From positions 3,223,001 through 3,287,000 of the forward strand of contig CANJKZ010000922.1 of NCBI GenBank assembly GCA_947471745.1: 64,000 nucleotides of DNA. Direction: 5' to 3'. Positions 60,443 to 64,000 of this stretch are shown here, piece by piece (the stretch's first letter is position 1; each line of letters begins with the position of its first letter). The notes under the pieces are model-generated. The model ran no database searches. It was not told the origin of the DNA and saw only the letters and a list, made by a program, of their open reading frames with translations. The stretch is from Closterium sp. Naga37s-1 (Eukaryota; Streptophyta; Zygnematophyceae; Desmidiales; Closteriaceae). Both the position numbers and the translations under genes were made by a program.

Positions 60443-63400
60443 TCAAGAGGTAAGCAAGTGAGGCCAAGTAGGCACAAGACCTAGCATAGTACAGAAGCGC
60501 TGATGATCACAAGGCTGAAGCGCCTTGGTGAAGATATCAGCAGTGTTGGCCTGAGATGCCACGTAAGCAAGGCGCAGCTGACCACGCTGCTGCAGCTCAC
60601 GAGCAAGGAAGTAGCGAAGAGCAATGTGCTTCGTTCTGTGCTCCAGTCTGTGCTCCCGACACAAGGCCAGCATGGCCTTGTTGTCTACGTACAGAACTGG
60701 AGGAGAACGAGGCGGCTCTCCCAGGTCAGTCAGCAGGTAGGTGAGCCAGCGTAACTCCTGTGCAGCCATGGCCCCTGCGTAGATCTTAGCCTCACAGCTG
60801 GAGCTGAGAACAGAAGACGAGCGAGTAGACCGCCACGAAACAGAGCCGGAACCAAGGCTGAAGGTGTAACCCTGTGACGACCGCTGCGTAGCCAGGTCGT
60901 CAACCCAAGACGCGTCTGCGTGACCAGTGAGGACCACTGGACTCCGCCCTCCAAGCACTAGCCCCAAGCCCGAAGTACTGCACAAGTAGCGCAACACCCT
61001 CTTCGCTGCAGCCATGTGCTCTGGTCGGTGTCTCCCAGGAGCAACATAGCGTGCCAAGATGCTCAGAGGGTATGCTAGGTCAGGTCGAGTGCAGGTCATC
61101 AGATACATGAGGCAGCCAACAAGCTCTGGGTACGGGCCACTCGGCTCTACGGACTCATCCGAAGGCAGAGCTGAGAGCGAGTGGCGAGTAGACAGAGGAG
61201 TGGCCTGAGGCGAGGAGTACGTGAAGTCGAAGCGCTGAAGGACCTGCTGCACCATGTGTGACTGAGTCAGGGTAATGGTGCGCTGTGCTCTGTCCCGGGT
61301 GATCTACAAGCCAAGATAGCTGCGCAGTTCACCCAGGTCTGTGCACGTGTGTCTCTTCTGCAGCTCGGACTTCACGTGGGCGAGTCCAGCAGTGTCAGCT
61401 GTAGCAAACACCAAGTCGTCGACATACACGAGGATGTAGAACGGCGGCAGCAAAGAGTCGGTGCGAAGAAACAGCGACGGGTCAGCAGTGGAAGGAGCAA
61501 ACCCAAGAGCCGCAAGCTTAGTCCTCAATGTGTCGTGCCACTCACGGGGCGCCTGGCGGAGACCGTAGACTAGCCGCCGGAGGCTCCACTGGGTACCAGG
61601 AGGAAACGACCCAGTGAAGCCAGGTGGGCGGCGCAGCCAGATCTCCTCGTGCAGACTGCCCTGTAGGAAAGCAGTGCTGAAGTCAAGGGAGTGAAGCTCG
61701 TAGTCACGCTGAGCAGCAACGTGCAGCAGAACCCGAAGAGTGGTCATCTTCGGGGTCGGGGAGAAGGTCTGAAAGTAGTCAACTCCCTGCTGCTGACTGA
61801 AGCCTCGAGCCACGTAACGCGCCTTGAAGACAGGCGGAGAACCCGGCGGCCGCTTCACCCTGATAATCCACATGCCACTGACGATGTTCGCCCCAGGTGG
61901 GGGAACCTCGTCAACGTAGGTGCCTGTGGACTTCCAGGAAGCCATCTCTGCATCCATGGCTGCCTGCCACTGAGAGGAGTAAGGACCCTCTATCGCCTCT
62001 GCGTAAGAGCGCGGGGTCGGGATGTCTGGTGCATCCGGGTCTCCCTCAGGGGCAAGCAGCAAAGACACGAGATGAGGTAAAGCAGCAGCAAAACACTGGA
62101 ACTCCTCCTGTCGGTCCTCAAGGACGTCCGTGATAAGAGCACACTCACCCCCGACGGACGGAGGACAGACAGACGCAGACTCAGCAACAAGACTAGCGGC
62201 GTAGTCTAGACGACAGTGAGCAGCGAAGTCGACAAGCTCGGCAACTAAGGCAGACGCAGCAGTGGACTCAAAGGAAGGGTCAGTGACAACAGTGGCTAGG
62301 AAACGCGTGACAGTAGGACTGGCAGCAAGAAGGGAGTCAGACGCCGGGTCAGCAAGAGCAGGAAGAGAGGACTCTGGAGGAGACGGCAAAGGGACACGCT
62401 GTGGCGCAGTGGAAGGACGCAGTGCCATCTGATGCGTGCCCGGGACTACAGGAGGACGCGGACGTGGAACACGACGACTAGTGCGAGCAGTGCGAACAGG
62501 CGACGCAGGACGCGACTCAGGCTCACGTCGCTCAGCAAGACCTCCAGTAGGACCAGCGTAGGGAGAAGGAGCAGGCAGAGGGGAGGCCAGCTGTAACTGT
62601 GACTCGGACTGGACAGGCGGAGGACACTCTAAGGAAGGAGCAGGACTAGAAGAAGGCGGAAGACCAAGAACCTGCTCAAGGAGCGGAACGAAGTACGGCC
62701 GTGGCCGCGTAGCACCTCCAGAACCAGCAGGGACAACACCAGCACCCCCAGCGTCAGCTCCATCTCCAGCAGCCCCACCAGCTCCAGGACCTCCAGCAGC
62801 TCCAGCTCCAGCAGGACCACCGGCAGACACAGCAGCTCCGGCTCCAGTACCTCCAGTAGCACCCACTCCAGCAGCACCACCAGCTCCAGCTCCACCAGTA
62901 GCTCCACCACCAGGCCCAGTAGCTCCAGTACCTCCAGTACGAGCACCTCCGGGACCCGTGGCTCCAGCACCGGCTCCAGCAGCACGTCCAGCTCCAGTAC
63001 CTCCAGCAGCAGCAGAACCTCCAGCACCGGCAGCACCTCCAGCTCCAGCAGCACGGCTCCAGTGCCGAGCAAACCACTCGCACAGCTCCTGTGGAGAGGG
63101 AAGCTCCCGCCGCAACAAAGCACCCGAAGGACCGCCAGGTCCAGCACCGGCAGGCTCCGCACCCCCACTCCCAGCAACCCCAGGCTCAGCACCCCCAGAA
63201 GCAGCACCCCCAGGCTCCGCACGCTCAGGCTCAGCACCCCAAGACCCAGCACCCCCAGGCTCCGCACGCTCAGGCTCAGTACCCCCAGACCCAGCACCCC
63301 CAGGCTCCGCACGCCCAGGCTCAGCACCCCCGGACGCACCAGAGTCAGCAGCTACCTCGACAGGCTCGACTGCATCTACCTGGGACACACCTGAGGGGGC

Positions 63401-64000
63401 TGGACCCTGAGGGGGGAGGGGGTCTACCGGGGGGGGACCGGGAGTGAGGAAGAGCGGCGGGGGGGGGAGGGGGGCAGTGCGGTAGGGGAAGAGACGGTAG
63501 TACGGAACCGACTCATCAAACGTGACGTCCTGGGAGGACAGAACACGACGCGAGGTGGGGTGGTAAAACTGCCAACCAGGCGCGTCAGGGGGAAAGCCGA
63601 GGAAGACGCAAGGAACAGCACGGGAGGACAGCTTGTCCGAAGACAAGTCTCGGACGAAAGCTCGAGATCCCCAGACACGAAACGCAGACGCATCACCAAC
63701 CTTCCCCGTCCACCGCAGAGTAGGGGAGGTCTCCGGCAGGGAGACCCGGGGCTGAAGGTTGATCTGATGCGCCGCGTACTGAACCGCGAACGGCCACAGA
63801 AAATGGGGAGCTGCCGCATGGATCATGGACGTACGAGCGACATCCATGACCATGCCAATGCGGCGCTCAGCAATCCCATTTTGCTGTGGAGAGGCCGGAA
63901 GCGTGAACGTCTGGCGGATGCCCTCCGCACGACAGAAGGCTCGCAGAAGGTCGGAGGAAAACTCTCCGCCTCTGTCGGAGTGCAGACGCAGAACAGGAAA
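60443..64000 (-). CDS. Cop-G2 pol: integrase (partial), linker, reverse transcriptase, RNase H
   Basis: Open from the right edge, where LHSDRGGEFSSDLL and SPQQNGIAERRIGMVMDV supply the second and third integrase acids. Then DVTFDESVPYYRLFPYRTAP, a linker of EPGGAGSGG and GATGPGGA repeats with SPQELCEWFARH, RPRPYFVPLLEQVLGLPPSS and ALVAELVDFAAHCRLDYAAS. Reverse transcriptase: MWIIRVKRPPGSPPVFKARY, YGLRQAPREWHDTL and YVDDLVFATAD. A TAG at 61304-61306 replaces the Gln of GLQITRD. RNase H follows in frame, with TGHADAS but SSSCEAKIYAG, where other copies have CEAEIYAG. It ends PTWPHLLTS at 60443. Listed as coding because only these two changes are visible. Confidence 0.9.

Larger units (their letters stand above)
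60123..64000 (-). mobile_element. Cop-G2, 3' part of a well-preserved copia element
   Basis: Minus-strand element extending beyond the window. It has part of integrase, linker, reverse transcriptase, RNase H, 3' untranslated region, polypurine tract and 3' LTR. Closest to Cop-G1 in protein wording (FAVQYAAHQINLQPRVSLPE). Only one stop is seen in about 3.5 kb of coding sequence, so it is among the youngest or least damaged elements here. Confidence 0.9.

Overview
This is a eukaryotic window dominated by retrotransposons. I recognise one host gene: a three-exon gene at 30557-33530 on the + strand that resembles the membrane nucleoporin NDC1 of land plants and their algal relatives. Almost everything else is Ty1/copia-type LTR retrotransposons (gene order gag, protease, integrase, reverse transcriptase, RNase H), inserted into one another and partly broken. 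GC-rich coding, canonical GT-AG introns, plant-style primer binding sites (TGGTATCAGAGC) and the NDC1-like protein suggest a green-lineage genome. A streptophyte alga (for example a Closterium-like zygnematophyte) is my guess from memory, not something the sequence proves.

Layout, left to right. 1-3142 (-): integrase fragment of copia family J, split by a 1.8 kb non-autonomous LTR element, NA-1 (772-2545, target duplication ttgac). 3143-3564: partial copy of repeat X. 3565-8206 (-): Cop-A1. 8207-8541 plus 14996-16172 (+): Cop-A2, split by nearly intact Cop-B1 (8542-14995, -, target duplication ccccc). 16173-21626 (-): Cop-A3 with its 5' LTR. 21737-27387 (+): Cop-A4 (target duplication tgtac). 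27429-30032: a short inverted-repeat element, TIR-1, that received a second non-autonomous LTR element, NA-2 (27623-29709, target duplication aaacg). 30557-33530: NDC1-like gene. 34073-35388: a second inverted-repeat region, TIR-2. 35540-36806 (+): gag of copia family E. 36807-41622 (+): two fused Cop-A pieces (A5a, A5b), the second carrying a full copy of X. 41623-43150 (-): decayed multi-exon coding remnant. 43156-53778 (+): Cop-B2, split by Cop-G1 (43898-51249). 53779-60122 (-): Cop-H. 60123-64000 (-): Cop-G2, which runs off the right edge.

How it fits together. Families A and G have short LTRs (117-132 bp), GC-rich minisatellite leaders, a gag with an unusually spaced zinc finger, a very large glycine/alanine/proline-rich linker between integrase and reverse transcriptase, and a shared 3' untranslated region. 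NA-1 and NA-2 have no gag or pol but keep similar LTR ends, the same primer binding site, the GGCCCACC motif behind it, a GC-rich leader and the same hairpin over the polypurine tract. They look like parasites of the A/G machinery. A small stem-loop next to the primer binding site, with different stem sequences in different families, is the best candidate for an undescribed cis-acting RNA signal.

Most autonomous copies are inactivated by stops, frameshifts or lost catalytic residues. B1 (two in-frame stops) and the visible part of G2 (one stop and one RNase H Glu-to-Lys change) are the least damaged. Boundaries given as approximate were read by eye by comparing copies within the window.
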